Assembly (NCBI GenBank): GCA_029959085.1
Contig: JARWIR010000027.1
Location: 7,006,001-7,070,000 of the forward strand
Direction of reading: 5' to 3'
Length of the DNA: 64,000 nucleotides
Origin: Nemophila menziesii
Taxonomy: Eukaryota > Streptophyta > Magnoliopsida > Boraginales > Hydrophyllaceae
This document shows positions 1-11,141 of this stretch, piece after piece (position 1 is the stretch's first letter; each line of letters starts with the position of its first letter). The notes under the pieces were generated by a model. The model saw only the letters and a program-made list of their open reading frames with translations, searched no databases and was not told where the DNA came from. The translations under genes were made by a program, and so were the position numbers.

Positions 1-131
1 GTTGAAACCTAAAAAAGACTAAAGCAAACCACAAGCGTAAATTTGGAAAAATAAAAATAAAAAATGAAAAATAAAAATTAATTAAACACTACTACTCGAA
101 ATAGATAGCCCACACGCTAACGAGACACAAG

Positions 132-149
132 TCCCCGGCAACGGCGCCA
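132..149 (-). other. Primer binding site of element A (tRNA-Asp)
   Basis: The plus strand reads tccccggcaacggcgcca, which equals the last 18 nt of plant tRNA-Asp(GTC) including CCA, so the minus strand is the perfect primer complement. It lies 6 bp inside the LTR end, the usual Athila arrangement. Confidence 0.93.
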
Positions 150-155
150 AAAACT

Positions 156-1666
156 TGGTGTTTCCTAGGGTGTGATAAAATAATATAATAAAAGATATGA
201 AAACGATGCACAATTCACCCTAGATAAGCACGGTACTGCAAGGATTACATGACGTATGCAAGTTTAATGATAAGAAAGTTCGTTCTCAGGGACTTAGTGT
301 GTTACACGAATGAGCAAATAGTACGAGTAGAAAGTAATCAATTAATAGATAGAAAATAAATAAGAATAATTGAGAGATGATTAATTAAGCTAAATAAAAT
401 AAAAGACAATAAAGTAAATACGAAAAATAGGAGATGAGAGATATAACTTAGGTTTTGCTAGTATGCACTAATCCTTCTAATTCTTTCTATGAAATTCTTG
501 TTCGTAAGGGAGATAATTAGCTCTTAAATACTTAGTCAGGATTCTAAATTCCCATACCTTAGACCTTGACAGTGACTAGGGGGGCTACGACACAACCACG
601 AGGTAGCCTAAACTTAGGGTTATCCTACACCGCTAGGTTCCTAAGCAATTCAATTCCAAACATCGTGATAGTGGTGAAAACATACCCTAATGACTATCTA
701 GTTAGAATCGGTGTTGTCAAGACCAATATAGGACACTGGATGTTATGTGGTGTTTCAATAATTAGACACCCCTTCCGAGTGACCATCTAACTACTATTAA
801 GAAAGTCTAAAGTGATCAGGTTTAGGACATGCAATAATTCAAAACACATAAACAAATATATGAGTAAGCAACTAATATCATATTAGAACATATAATTCCC
901 AAAGAAACTTAGATAGAAAGAAAATAGAATTCATAGTTTATACATAATGTAAAAGCCAAGCTATGAGAAAATTAGTTCATACATGAAGGAAATAAACTAA
1001 AAGATTGAATAAAAGACTTCATCTTGCTCTCTACAATAACTCTAATGATATAAACCCTAAAGACTAATTTATGTGAGGCGTGGATGATTTACAAGTGATA
1101 TAAGGGTGTATTTATAGGTGTTTAGAAGCCCTAATTCGTTTTCTTGGAGTAGAATACAAGTAATAGACTCCTAGCCCAACTCAAATTCGTAACCCTAAAA
1201 TATAGAAAAGGTAACAATCAGCCCCATTTTTGTTTTGGTCATAACTGTTTCAATACTTATCCGTTTGATGCGTTCCAATAGTCGAAACTAATCGTCTCGG
1301 AAAGCTCTTTAACTTTTCTCTTGACCATTCTTCCAAATTCGTCACCAATTTTGAGATATAACCCCATTTGTGCTTTATCTTTCCATATCCTAGCTTTTAC
1401 TTTCTTTTCTCCAATTTCCATGTATATCTTCTTTCCTTTATCTCTTAGAATTGACTTGGCATCTAATTAATCTCCATATATATCTTTAAAGTTTCACACT
1501 AAATAAATAATTAAACCCAATATGCTCTAAAAATAATAATTCATTAAATCAAGACTAGAAATAGGAAAGTGTAATAATTAATGGGAAAATCGACTAGAAT
1601 GACTTCTAAAACACTAAAAATGATGTCTCTAACTAATATTAATTCATGACAAATGAGGAGACATCA
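156..1666 (-). repeat. 5' LTR of element A
   Basis: TG...CA-bounded LTR of 1511 bp. U3 runs from 1666 to about 1116, TATA box at 1107-1116, R/U5 below that. It is the same LTR family as H (40824 onwards) and D: all share the TGATGTCTCCTCATTTG-type start and the U5 wording 'gaacgaact..tatcatta'. A short 74-codon ORF on the plus strand (566-790) is chance. Confidence 0.9.
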
Positions 1667-2235
1667 GCAAGGGCATGTTTACAATAGTTAAATGGTGTAT
1701 TTTTAGGAGTATAGGGAGCCCTAATTCGGATTTCGTGGAGTAGGAGGCAAGCAATTGGACTTCTTTTGGCCGTAACTTATTATATATTGCTCCATTTGAC
1801 GTCTTATTTATATCGAAATTGATCGTCTCGGAAAACTCTACACTTTTGCTTCATACCATTCTTCCAAATTCCTAGGAGATTTTGAGTTATGATCACTTTA
1901 ATGGATGTGGCTGCTGAAATTCAGATTTACTTGGCAACTTTTTTTTTCTTATCTTTCCTTCCTATATCCAATTTCCATCCATATCTTCTTTTCTTTATCT
2001 CTTGGAAATGATTTGGTATCTAATTAATTTTCATATGTTAATTTTCATATATCTCTAAAGCTTCACATTTAACAAATAATTAAATCATAGATGCTCTAAA
2101 AATAATAAATCATCAAATTAAGACAAGAAATAGAAAAATATAATAATATAACTAAAATTTGAGTATTGACTATCCTAATACACCTAAAATGATGTCTCCA
2201 ACCTAGATTAATTCATCACAAATAGGGAGAAATCA
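1667..2235 (-). repeat. 3' LTR remnant of element D (U3 only)
   Basis: 569 bp starting on the minus strand at 2235 with tgatttctccc and matching the U3 part of D's 5' LTR (39325-39843 and 31600-31692). It is cut at 1667 by the insertion of element A; the remainder should lie left of the window. Confidence 0.85.
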
Positions 2236-2270
2236 AGACCCCCAACTGAAAGTTGTATCGTCCCGATACA
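2236..2270 (-). promoter_or_regulatory. Polypurine tract of element D with upstream hairpin
   Basis: On the minus strand a 7-bp stem (TGTATCG / CGATACA, 2254-2270, loop of 3 nt) is followed by the purine run tcagttgggggtct (2236-2249) ending exactly at the LTR start. This is the plus-strand primer of the element. Confidence 0.8.
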
Positions 2271-3304
2271 GTAAAGATAAAAACAAAGGTAAGTCTCTAA
2301 ATACGCACCTAATTCAATTAAGCACAAAGGAAACACGACTAGAATTTAAGATTAGTTTAGCTTCGCAATGTAAGAAGGAGATATTCTTTACTCAGTTTAT
2401 CAAGGAGGCGATAGACTGTTCATCTAACTTCACTAGTATCCAAGGATCCACTTAACTACTCTCTATTAGTTCAATCACTTCTAGATCACATAGAAAAGAA
2501 TCATAAGGTCTTTAAGGTTGTAATGTTGGCTTAGGAACAGTATGATAAGTATATTTGGATAATTTAGTGTGAGCTTTTGGCTCTCTCTCCTAACTAGCCA
2601 TCAACGAATCGCCCTAGAGCTTGAGTTACTCTCATAAAATGTTCTCACTCAACCCAATGATTTTCTTGATGCATATATTTAGCATTCCCAATAAACCAAT
2701 AAAGCATAAGATGTTCACATACAAAATTCCACTTTGCCGGTCCAAATATATATATTCTTTTCATATCTATTTTTTCTTTTGTATAGGTATGACTCTCTTT
2801 TTGATGTTGAGATATCATGTTATTTCTCTCATAATTTTTTTTCTTTCTTTTCATAAATTTTTTCATTTACTCTTACCCCGACAATAGGTTATAATAAAAT
2901 AATCCTGTGAATCATCATCAATATATAGAACAGAGCATAACTAATAAGCTCAAAAATTCCAACCCAATAACAATCTCCATAATTATGGACCCATCACCCC
3001 AAACTCAAGCTCTAAAAAAATTGTTTATGCATCGCGATTCGAGTGCGGGTCATATGGAAATGTCCTAAAATATAAAGGGATATGGCTTATAATATGGCTA
3101 ATAAAAAGGCTCTAGAAAGGCTAGAGGGGCTGAGAAGGATATAAATTATAATTTGGACAGCAAGCTAAAAAGGAAACAAGGGGCTTATGAAAGAATCGCC
3201 TTAATCACTTTATAAACCATACAATTGTGTCATTCTCTTACCTTTAGCACGTTCATCAAACGGGATTATCAACTAGCTTGGATCTCACGGCCTACACACC
3301 ACTC
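2271..3304 (-). other. 3' untranslated region of element D (part)
   Basis: No coding sequence on the element strand. It is alignable by eye to 22312-23199 in C and 25600-26460 in B. It holds a PPT-like word (minus gagtttggggtgatgg, plus 2991-3006). Antisense ORFs here (2621-2887) come from shared DNA, not from a kept protein. It is split from 4879 onwards by the solo LTR E. Confidence 0.7.
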
Positions 3305-3309
3305 ATGGC

Positions 3310-4873
3310 TGGTGGTCCTTTGTGTGTTCTAAAAATAAATGCAAATGTGATCGAACCACAATCGCAAGTGTTCGGTTGTCCCAAGTAGTAATAATGATCT
3401 AGGATCGTTCGCAGGGACGGTTTGGTTGACTACAATGTTTAACAAGTAATGAATGGTTGCACTTATGAAAACAAGTAAAGAAATAATGATTGATTTGATT
3501 GTTGTATTAATTCTACTTAATTAAGGACTAATGATAAAATGCAAGTAAAAGGTAAAACGCAAGTAAAAAGATGTAAAACGCGGTATGAGAAGATAGGACT
3601 TGAGAACGCAAGGGATCCTCCTAATCCTAATTCATAACTTGTTATGTTTAAGGGCTAAATTGGTCAATTACAATGGTCGGGATTCTAAATTCCTTATACC
3701 CCCGTCAGGGTGGACTATAAGGCTATCCTAGAGTGTCACTAGTCCCGTCAGGGTAAATATGATCCACTTTTAGATGTTTAAGTTAATTACCACATTGGCC
3801 CTAAAATTAGCTAAGTTCGTCAGAATCAATAGCTTCTATTTTAGATTGAATAAATATTTCCGTACCTAAACCCTCCGTCAGGATGATCCAATTGCCACTA
3901 ATTGGAATAGCCTAGATACTAATACTTGTTCCTAGTTCATGACTCTAAAAACAGTAAATAATCTTAATTTATCGAAAAGAGTAAATGCCCCAATATAATT
4001 TAATTTAACAGAAACCCAAATTCAGGACATGAAATTAATTAAGATTGGGAATCACCCATAAAGCATTCTCAAGCACTATTAAATGTTTAGCTCATACTAA
4101 ATATAAAAAAACTAAATTAATTGAGATGGAATTCATATTTTATTACAAAATTAAAATTGAAAGAAACCTAATTTCCGGAGTTGGAATGAATGAGAACGGA
4201 GATATAGACCCTCTCCAGTTCTTGCAGCTTCTTCTTTCTTCCTTCTGTTGCTTCTCTCTGCTGTTTAATCTTGTGAAATGTGAATTGTGTGAAAAATAGA
4301 AGTCCAGACCTCCTTTTATAAGTAAAAAAACGGAATAGGGCTTGGACCTAATAATAAAACACTAATTAAATGTCCAAGCCCAATTTCTAAGCCAAAAATC
4401 CCGTAACTGCTGATACACCTCTACTAAAACGGCTTTTCCCACTTCGTTATGACTCCGATTGTCTTGATTCCAGTTGCTAAAATTCCGTAACTCGATAAGG
4501 AATGTTTTCTCTTCAAAGGTCAGCGGCTAAATCATCTCTTAAACACCTTGAAATCAGCAATATTTGGCCTGTTTTCCAGATTTGCAGCTCAAAAATCAAT
4601 TTCCTTCGGGATTTATCTTCAGGTTTTGACTCCATATCACGATCTTTGACTCTCTTCTCGGATTTCATTCCTAGCTAATAATTAAAACCTACAAAATTCC
4701 CACTAAAATACACAAGATTACGCGCAAAAGTTTAATAAATCTAAATTACTAAAAATGAAATGGAAATTCTGGTTTATTGCATTTTTAACTCAAAAGTCTA
4801 TTAAAATATTCAAATAAACATAAAAAATGATGTCTCCCAAGGGTCAAAAATAAGAACAATTAGGGAGACATCA
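3310..4873 (-). mobile_element. Element E: solo LTR with target site duplication
   Basis: A complete 1564-bp LTR on the minus strand: starts at 4873 with TGATGTCTCCC, ends at 3310 with GGACCACCA. It is flanked by ATGGC on both sides (3305-3309 and 4874-4878). The matching uninterrupted site exists in element C near 21091-21105, which proves the insertion. No internal region remains, so it is a product of LTR-LTR recombination. It carries TTATAAAAGG on the minus strand (about 4313-4322) and four 'cgtcagggt'-type words; by wording it is closest to the C family. Confidence 0.93.
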
Positions 4874-4878
4874 ATGGC

Positions 4879-5258
4879 TCAATGAGATCAGACATACTTT
4901 CTATCGTATTTCTAACTAATCTTTTCTTTACTATCAATGTGTGTTTCCTGCAAATACTCAAAGCATACAAAATAAAGCAGCTCATAAACATACTACTTTC
5001 TATCATTAATTAATGAGTTTATGCTTTCAAGCTATTAAACACATTCTACATCTAATTCCCATGTATAAAAAATTTAATCTCTACCTAAAAACAAAAAAAA
5101 TCACATAAAAATGGAGATGAGATACAACGAATCCCCACACCCCCAACTCAAAAATGAGGCGTGTCCCCACGACTCAAAAAAGACTCTAAAAGAAATAAAA
5201 AAAAGCAGATAAAGCATGTACAGAAATGGTAAGGAAGAAAGAGAACATACTCTCAAGG
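4879..5258 (-). other. 3' untranslated region of element D (upstream part) with decayed central hairpin/PPT
   Basis: Non-coding continuation of D beyond the solo LTR, matching 20700-21100 of element C. At 5156-5175 the plus strand has gaggcgtg-tccc-cacgactc, the same hairpin as in B and C but with one mismatch, followed on the minus strand by the PPT-like word gagttgggggtg (about 5138-5149). Confidence 0.65.
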
Positions 5259-6478
5259 CTATTGCCTCACATTATCGACATCCAAGATAGGATTTACTGG
5301 ATCTTTCTTTAATTGCTCTAGTGTCATGATGTGCACTTGATTAGCTTTGATTTGTTCCTCGTCATTGGCCAAGAAAGTTCTAGCTGCTTCGACTTTATTC
5401 AATCGCTCCTCCATCTTACTCGCCAAACATGATCGTTGTCCTCTTTTGAAACTTGCGTAATTCCCACTCCTCTCAAAATTTTCTTGATTCAAGAGTTGTC
5501 AATATTGTTACTCATTTGATACTCTACTTTCTTTTCTTCTTTGGGAATCACATTTGCTTTCCGAACAAGGCATGTGATCATAGTAGGATATTTCACATTA
5601 AATAACGAAGTATGAGAAATTGAAAATCGCATCACCTCCTCAAAGATCAACTGTGCCACATCCACTTCTTCTCCTCGTAAAATACAATTCAGAAAGATTG
5701 TGTTTCTCTTAGTTACATCTGAATTTCTTGTGTTTCCAAAGTCATTAGGTGTAAGGAAATTGTGCCAAACTCTTGTATCAGCTTGAAGATATTTGTAAGG
5801 ACAAAGTGCCTTGAATTCTCCCTTATGTGTTTTAACTTTCTCCTTATCTAAAATATTCTCAAAAAGTAGATTCTAATCGAAAGTCTTGATATTTTTCACC
5901 ACTTATCTTTACTTACATGGCCCGACCAATTTCTTGAACTGGAAGTGGTTTCGAATCTCTTCAACTGTAAAAGGAACTAACTTGCCTCTAACTGGAAGAC
6001 AACCTTTAATATCACGGCCTACAAAGAATTCGGAAACTAACTCTACAAATAAAATTGAATGTCTTACCATGAACGTAGACCATCCCAATCTTTCACCTAT
6101 CTCCACGAATCTCTTGTATTCACCTTTACCAACTTCTTTTCCAAATACTCTCTCATAAGAAAAAGGTAGTCCCTTTAGATGTTTCTTAGCTAAAGCTATC
6201 AAGGCCTTTGATGCTTCCTCTTTTTCTTCGGGTGTAGGACTCTCTATCTGTAAAGGACGTGGTGTATTCTTTACGAAAGTTGAAACCTTTTAGCCCATTG
6301 AATTTACCACAACTACCTGTCCCCTCTTCTCATGACCTGTTTTACCCTTTATGTTGGAACTTGAACTTTTCTCAATTGATTTATTTTCATTAGAACCCAA
6401 TACGTTACCTTTCTTCATCTCCCTGACATTGGATAATGTTTTTATTCTTTTAGTCATCTCAATTAACCTCCAAATCAA
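5259..6478 (-). pseudogene. Degenerate third ORF of element D (plant transposon-type domain)
   Basis: Three minus-strand pieces (6478-6290, 6202-5909, 5492-5259) follow each other in the place after pol where Athila elements carry an env-like or accessory ORF. The middle piece has the pattern 'W..F....VELVSEFFVG....PVRGKLVPFTVEEIRNHF', which I recognise as resembling the 'putative plant transposon protein' domain found in retroelement ORFs. The last piece is charged, with a likely coiled coil (KMEERLNKVEAARTFLANDEEQ). Stops and frameshifts separate the pieces. It is preceded by a GC-rich block and a long leader. Function is unknown; no transmembrane segment supports an envelope. Confidence 0.6.
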
Positions 6479-7206
6479 AGCTTTAACTACTCTTGAAATT
6501 TGAAACTCCTGATTTGGGTAAAATTGGGAAATTTAGGCTTTTTATTCTTGGATTCAAAGTGTTTTGATATGATTTGGGTGGTTGAATCTTCTTTATAATA
6601 ATGTGGGGAAAGGATTGGATGTGAAATTATGGTGATTGGGTAGTGTTTTGATGTTTGGTGAAGGTTGGTTGAAGCTTTAATGGAGTTGGGAGAGGTTTGA
6701 AGAAGAAAAGAGGCGTAAAGGATTGATAAATTCTTAATAGATCTAACCTCTTCTTCTTTTTAACCTAGAAAATAATTTTTTTCCTTCTTCTCAGCGGTGC
6801 AAACCGGCATACCGGTCATGTGGCTGGCTAGCCGATCCCAGACCGTGTCGACACTCGCGCCCACGGTTTTTCCCACGTGCTCTCAACATTGTACCTGATT
6901 TCCCCTACGGTGCGACGGTTTTTCTTGCATTGCGACCGGCCCTGTGAGAAGCATACAGGTCAGCCAATTATATGATTTTTCTCCGTCTCGGGAGTGAACC
7001 TGATTTTGGGAACCGTGTTACGGTTATTTTGACCCACCGGCTAGCCGGCGGGTGTGTCAGAATGTGCTCAAAAATTTCCTTTTTCTTTCCGAACTCAATT
7101 TTCTTAGTACCTAAACATCAAAAACACTAATACCTTTCTCAAATATGCAATATCAACTAAAAACAACTAAATTAAACATGAATTAAAGACATAAAACATA
7201 AAAAAT
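6479..7206 (-). promoter_or_regulatory. GC-rich block and leader before the third ORF of element D
   Basis: No gene. About 6793-7060 is a GC-rich island in AT-rich DNA, with words such as gcggtgcaaaccgg and caccggctagccgg. Going down the minus strand it is followed by a pyrimidine-rich leader (6720-6540) that matches the leader at 20400-20570 in element C. The TATA box present in C is degraded to ttaaaaag here. Confidence 0.5.
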
Positions 7207-7268
7207 TGTGGGTTGTCTCCCGTAAAACACTTTTATTTAACGTTTTTCAAAGTTAGGCGCGTTACCTC
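7207..7268 (-). promoter_or_regulatory. Conserved post-pol motif of element D
   Basis: The minus strand reads GAGGTAAC, then a segment ending cgttaaataaaag, then the inverted word cgggagacaaccc. The same series follows the last pol codons in B (15274) and C (19735). It is a known kind of Athila signature after pol; role unknown. Confidence 0.7.
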
Positions 7269-7270
7269 TA

Positions 7271-7504
7271 TTAAGATTTGTGAATATAGTCTCCTAAGCA
7301 ACGAGCAACGCTATGAACTTCAACTAGCATTCGTTTAATGCCCCTCTTGGGCCTTATCACTATCACCTTAGCTGAAACAACCTCAGTGATTATGAATGGT
7401 CCCATCCACGAGTCCTTGTGACTTTGCGGCTTATTCTCTGGTTTATGGGATTTCCGTACATCTTCATGGCCAACCCCAAACTCAATATTTAGCTCAGTAT
7501 CCAC
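7271..7504 (-). pseudogene. Integrase C-terminal GPF segment of element D
   Basis: About 77 codons with EFGVG, then KPENKPQSHKDSWMGPF, then a basic tail ending CLGDYIHKS. W-x-GPF is the core of the integrase C-terminal GPF/Y module, and it aligns with B's pol end (SKWSGPFVVTKV) and with C's short ORF (EWMGPFVVTRVV). The preceding protease segment runs directly into it, so RT, RNase H and the integrase core were deleted. The listed first codon is GTG, so the true start is uncertain; it may be expressed only by continuation from the upstream frame. Confidence 0.7.
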
Positions 7505-7869
7505 AGGTTTTGTGTGGATTCTTCAGGGACATGATGATGTGAAAGCTTGTGGATGATAGGAATTGTGGGATCTAACTTCCTTGGTTTCTTACCCCAGACA
7601 TGGAATGTCTCGAATACATTTTTAGCATGAAGGGTAACCGTTTCCTCTAGGAAGTTTATGATGCTTTGACTTGTGGCCAAGAAAGGGCTTCCAAGTATGA
7701 TTGGAACCTGTTTATCTGCATCACAATCAAGAATAATAAAGCCAGTGGATGGTGATATTACATGTTCGGACATGAACATCCTCCACTATTCCCCATGTCT
7801 TTGAAACTGAGCTATCTGCAAATTGCAACTTCACGGGAGCTTTCTCTGTTTTCTGAAGTCCATGCCTAT
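7489..7869 (-). pseudogene. 3' part of the protease region of element D
   Basis: Contains GFIILDCDADKQVPIILGSPFLAT, the typical Athila protease C-terminal motif (compare VILEYDADRNVPIILDRPFLAT in B). The 5' half (DPGSFNLPIQI.. NLMPKFMFDR) is at 28273-28791; element B split it with duplication of CCTAT. A frameshift lies near 7780. It overlaps the GPF segment in another frame. Confidence 0.75.
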
Positions 7870-9631
7870 TGATGTCTCCCGATTTGTTCTAATTATTAGC
7901 CCCTTGGAGACATCCTTTTAGGTGAATAAATGACTTGTTTGATAGACTTTTAAGCTTATTTGATCATATTACACTTTCTCCACTTGGAAATTAACTAATT
8001 GCAGAATCTGAGCTTTTGTGCGTAAATTTGACTATTTTTAATGCAAAGTTAATCGGTTCTTGAAACTCATGAAAGACCAATCCAAGGAGAAAAAGTGAGA
8101 ATAAAGTCTTAGTGTATTTTAGAGTGTTAGGAAGTAATTTTTAGTCAGGTTTCTATTTTTAGAGTACACTTTCCTATTTCGATTTCTTGGTTTATTGATT
8201 TATTCTTTTTATGCATATGCGGTTTAATTATTTATTTAATGTGAAGCTTTAAAAGATAAATGGTAATTACTTAGAGACCAAGTCAAGATGAAGATGAAAG
8301 GAAAGAAGATTTACATGGAAATAAGAAGATTTAGGAAAGATTTATTCAAAGGAGGAAAAGATAAAGCTGCCTTTTGAAATCTGAAAATCCAGCCACGTTT
8401 TAGAGATTAAATCATAATAAAAGATTGGCATGGATTCTGGACGAATGGTCTGCACCAATAGAAAGATCTTTCCAAGACAAGCAGTTTCATATATTGGAAC
8501 TTCTCAAACGGATAAGTATTGAAAAAGATATGACCAAATCAAATCAGCAGAATCTTATCTTTTAAAGCTACGAATTTGAGAGTCCTTGACTTGTCTTCCA
8601 CTCCAAGCAAATTCGACCTAGGGTCTTCCAACACCTATAAATACACCCCTTAACGTCCTACTTTCACACACTTCAGAGAAATACACAAGAGGCTTAAGGT
8701 TTTCAAGTCAGAGCACGAAGGAGAGAAGAAGCTAGAAGCTGGAGGAATCTTGTTCTTCCAACAATAGTCATTCAACCCTTTAGGTTTTTATCTATCTTTT
8801 GTAATTGAAACATGAATTCCTTTTCTTTTATGTTAGTTTTTAATTTCATCATGAGCTAAATTTCTTTATACTTGAGAATCGCATTAAAAGGATGAACCTT
8901 AATTAATTGTTTTCTATGTTTTGAATTTGGGATTGTTTAGATTTAAATAGGATTGAGTTTTATATATTGGATATTACTTTGTTTTCATTACTAATTCTTT
9001 TAGGAACAACTAGAATTAGCTGTTTAGTATTTGGGCTATTCACTTTAGTGGCGAAGTGATCATCCGACAGGGGGGTTTGAATACAGATCTAGGTAATACC
9101 CGTGTAATGTCTGTTATTGACCGACAGGCTTAACTAATTGCATAGCCAAAGAGGTAAAATCATATCGTCCGAAAAGCCATATTCAACCATACAGGTGTTT
9201 ATGATACTTTAGGATAGCTTCTAGGTCCACCCGACAGGGGGCTAGGAGATATTAGAGTCCCGACTAATATTATAATTCCAATTCTACCCTTAAACATAGC
9301 ATAGATTACATTGATTAGGTGGATTCCTTTGCGAGGATCAAGTATCTCTCTTATCTGAAGTTAGTCGTTATTTGCTTTAATTCTTTTCTGTTTATTTAAT
9401 TTTAGTCTTTACTTTATTTGCATCTTTTATTTTACAAAAACCAAACAAAAATTATTATCTTTTATTTTCTGTTTAGCAATTATCTCTACTATCTGATTAA
9501 TATTTGGGTTGAACCTAATCCGTCCCTGAGAACGAACTTGATTATCATATATTACTTGGGACAACCGTACACTTGCGGTTTAGTGGTTCCTCTATTTTGC
9601 ACTTTATTTTATAACACCCTAGGACCCACCA
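7870..9631 (+). repeat. 5' LTR of element B
   Basis: 1762 bp, TGATGTCTCC ... GGACCCACCA. The first 45 bases form an inverted pair (7870-7878 with 7906-7914, 26-27 nt apart). TATA box CTATAAATACA at 8635-8645. In the R/U5 leader there are repeated 'ccgacaggggg' words (for example 9064-9075 and near 9230). Confidence 0.95.
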
Positions 9632-9637
9632 AATTTT

Positions 9638-9655
9638 TGGCGCCGCTGCCGGAGA
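9638..9655 (+). other. Primer binding site of element B (tRNA-Asp)
   Basis: tggcgccgctgccggaga, complementary to the tRNA-Asp 3' end with two or three mismatches, 6 bp after the LTR. A perfect version is present in element A (132-149). Confidence 0.88.
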
Positions 9656-9776
9656 CGGTAGCGTGTGACCCCGGTGTTAATCATTTAGTAGTTTAATTGT
9701 TAGTTTAGTTTTAGTTTTATTTTTCAGTTTTACGCTTTGGGTCGTTTTTCTTTCTCAGGTTTACAGGTTTTGGTTT

Positions 9777-11141
9777 ATGCGTGAAGATATCGTGATTCTT
9801 GAAAATCCTGAACACCTAGTTCGAGAAGCAAACAAAAGAAAGAGAAACGCTACAGCACAAGAGTTAGAAGAGCAATTAACAAGAGAGGTGGCTGAAGACC
9901 CAGTTGACAATCGACAACGCGGCCCTCCACCTGCTCCTGTTGCTCAGAACAATGATCCGTGGTTCATCAATGGCCCTGAAGAAGCTCCGTTTCGAGCTCC
10001 TGCCCTCGGAATTGGCCCTGCAAATATTAATGTCGAGAGATTCAGACCCGATCCTGGTATGTTATCTCAGTTTCAAAGTTATGGCAATTTCCGAGGAGCA
10101 CCTACCGAAGATCCAATCCGTGCTGTACAGAAGTTCATGCAAATTTGCGATTCTTATATTACGCAAGGAGTGACTAAAGAGCAAATGTATTTTGCTCATT
10201 TTAGATACTTCGTTATTGATGGAGCAAGCGAGTGGCATGATTCTCAAGAACCCGGAACAATTACAAATTGGGACGCATTACAAACCGCGTTCTTCGACAT
10301 ATACTACCCAGCGAACATGAGATTAGATGCGCAAGTTGAAATAACATCATTCAAACAAGAGGAAGACGAGACTTTGGGTAGAAGTTGGAAGAGATTTCAG
10401 ATTTGCTTAAGAAGAGTCCCTGATCATGGCCTCACAGAAATACAACAGATGAAGATATTTTACCGAGGACTTGATGGCTCTTCGAAAAAGGATCTAGACT
10501 TACTTTGTGGTTGTGCATTTCTTCGGGTACAACCTGTCCATGCTAAGATTATCTTGAATAGAACCGTAACGAATGAACTGGGTTGGAACACCGTAAGAAC
10601 ACCTGTCCGAGGTGGAAATATTGCACTACTTGAAGAAAAATTCACCGCCATGGAAAACAAACTCGAACAACAACTGAAACAGCTTACTCTAGCTGTTACA
10701 AAAGGTGCTACTGGTAGAAGAGCAGATATTAATGTTACACAAGAAGTTTATGGATGTTCTAACTGCGGTACACAAGATCATGATTGGGAGACCTGTCAAA
10801 ATAATCCAGAATCCGTAATGTTCGTGTCCAACCGAGGACATTATAACTCAAGTGGTCAAGGTTATCAACCAAACAGAAACCATCCGGGTTTCCAATATTC
10901 GAATCCAAATGGGGCAGCTAATCCAACTTATGCATATCAACCACGTCCCCAAGGAAACAACTTTCAACCAAGACCTCTGAACAACTACCAAGGTGGACAA
11001 GCATACAGAAATCAAGCTCAGAGACAACCTCCTCAAGATGCTTATATCGAAACCATGAACCAGAAAGCTCTACCTGCTCAACCTCAAGAAGGCGCTTTAG
11101 ATGTTCAGCAAACTTTGACAACACTAATCAACATCCAATAA
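9777..11141 (+). pseudogene. gag: gag of element B (Athila-type capsid and nucleocapsid), cut by a stop
   Basis: 454 codons from the first ATG after the PBS. Residues about 100-290 carry the retrotransposon gag (capsid) fold pattern: EDPIRAVQKFMQICD, ASEWHDSQEPGTITNWDALQTAFFDIYYP, FKQEEDETLGRSWKRFQICLRRVPDHGL and IFYRGLDGSSKKDLD, all typical of Athila gag. A CX2CX4HX4C zinc knuckle is at residues 327-340. The C-terminal part is rich in N, Q, P and Y. A TAA at 11139-11141 interrupts the frame, which then stays open in the same phase to 12104, so this is a point mutation in an original longer gag-protease(-pol) frame. A pyrimidine run ending in CAG lies upstream of the ATG (about 9750). Confidence 0.9.

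Larger units (their letters stand above)
1..1666 (-). mobile_element. Element A: 5' end of an Athila-like Ty3/Gypsy retrotransposon (LTR, PBS, leader)
   Basis: On the minus strand an LTR starts at 1666 with TGATGTCTCC and ends at 156 with ACACCA, followed by a tRNA-Asp primer site and a leader that runs off the left edge, so gag and the rest lie outside. The LTR is 1511 bp. It is inserted in the 3' LTR of element D: the 5 bp next to its start are GCAAG (1667-1671), a word also present at the matching place in D's other LTR (about 31595). A minus-strand TATAAATACA lies at 1107-1116. Nothing coding is seen in 1-131. The other LTR and second TSD copy are not in the window. Confidence 0.9.

Noticed and set aside
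132..149. Possible tRNA-Asp gene fragment
   Set aside because: Only the 3'-terminal 18 nt including CCA are present and they sit next to the LTR end, so this is a primer binding site. Plant tRNA genes do not encode CCA.
566..790. 74-codon ORF in LTR A
   Set aside because: It is antisense to the R/U5 part of the LTR, has no domain, and no equivalent frame in the other LTRs.
5886..6158. 90-codon plus-strand ORF
   Set aside because: It is the antisense shadow of the better supported minus-strand third ORF of D (6202-5909).
5259..6478. Envelope gene in element D
   Set aside because: Its position fits an env-like ORF, but I see no signal peptide, no transmembrane segment and no cleavage site; the visible domain is of the plant transposon type.
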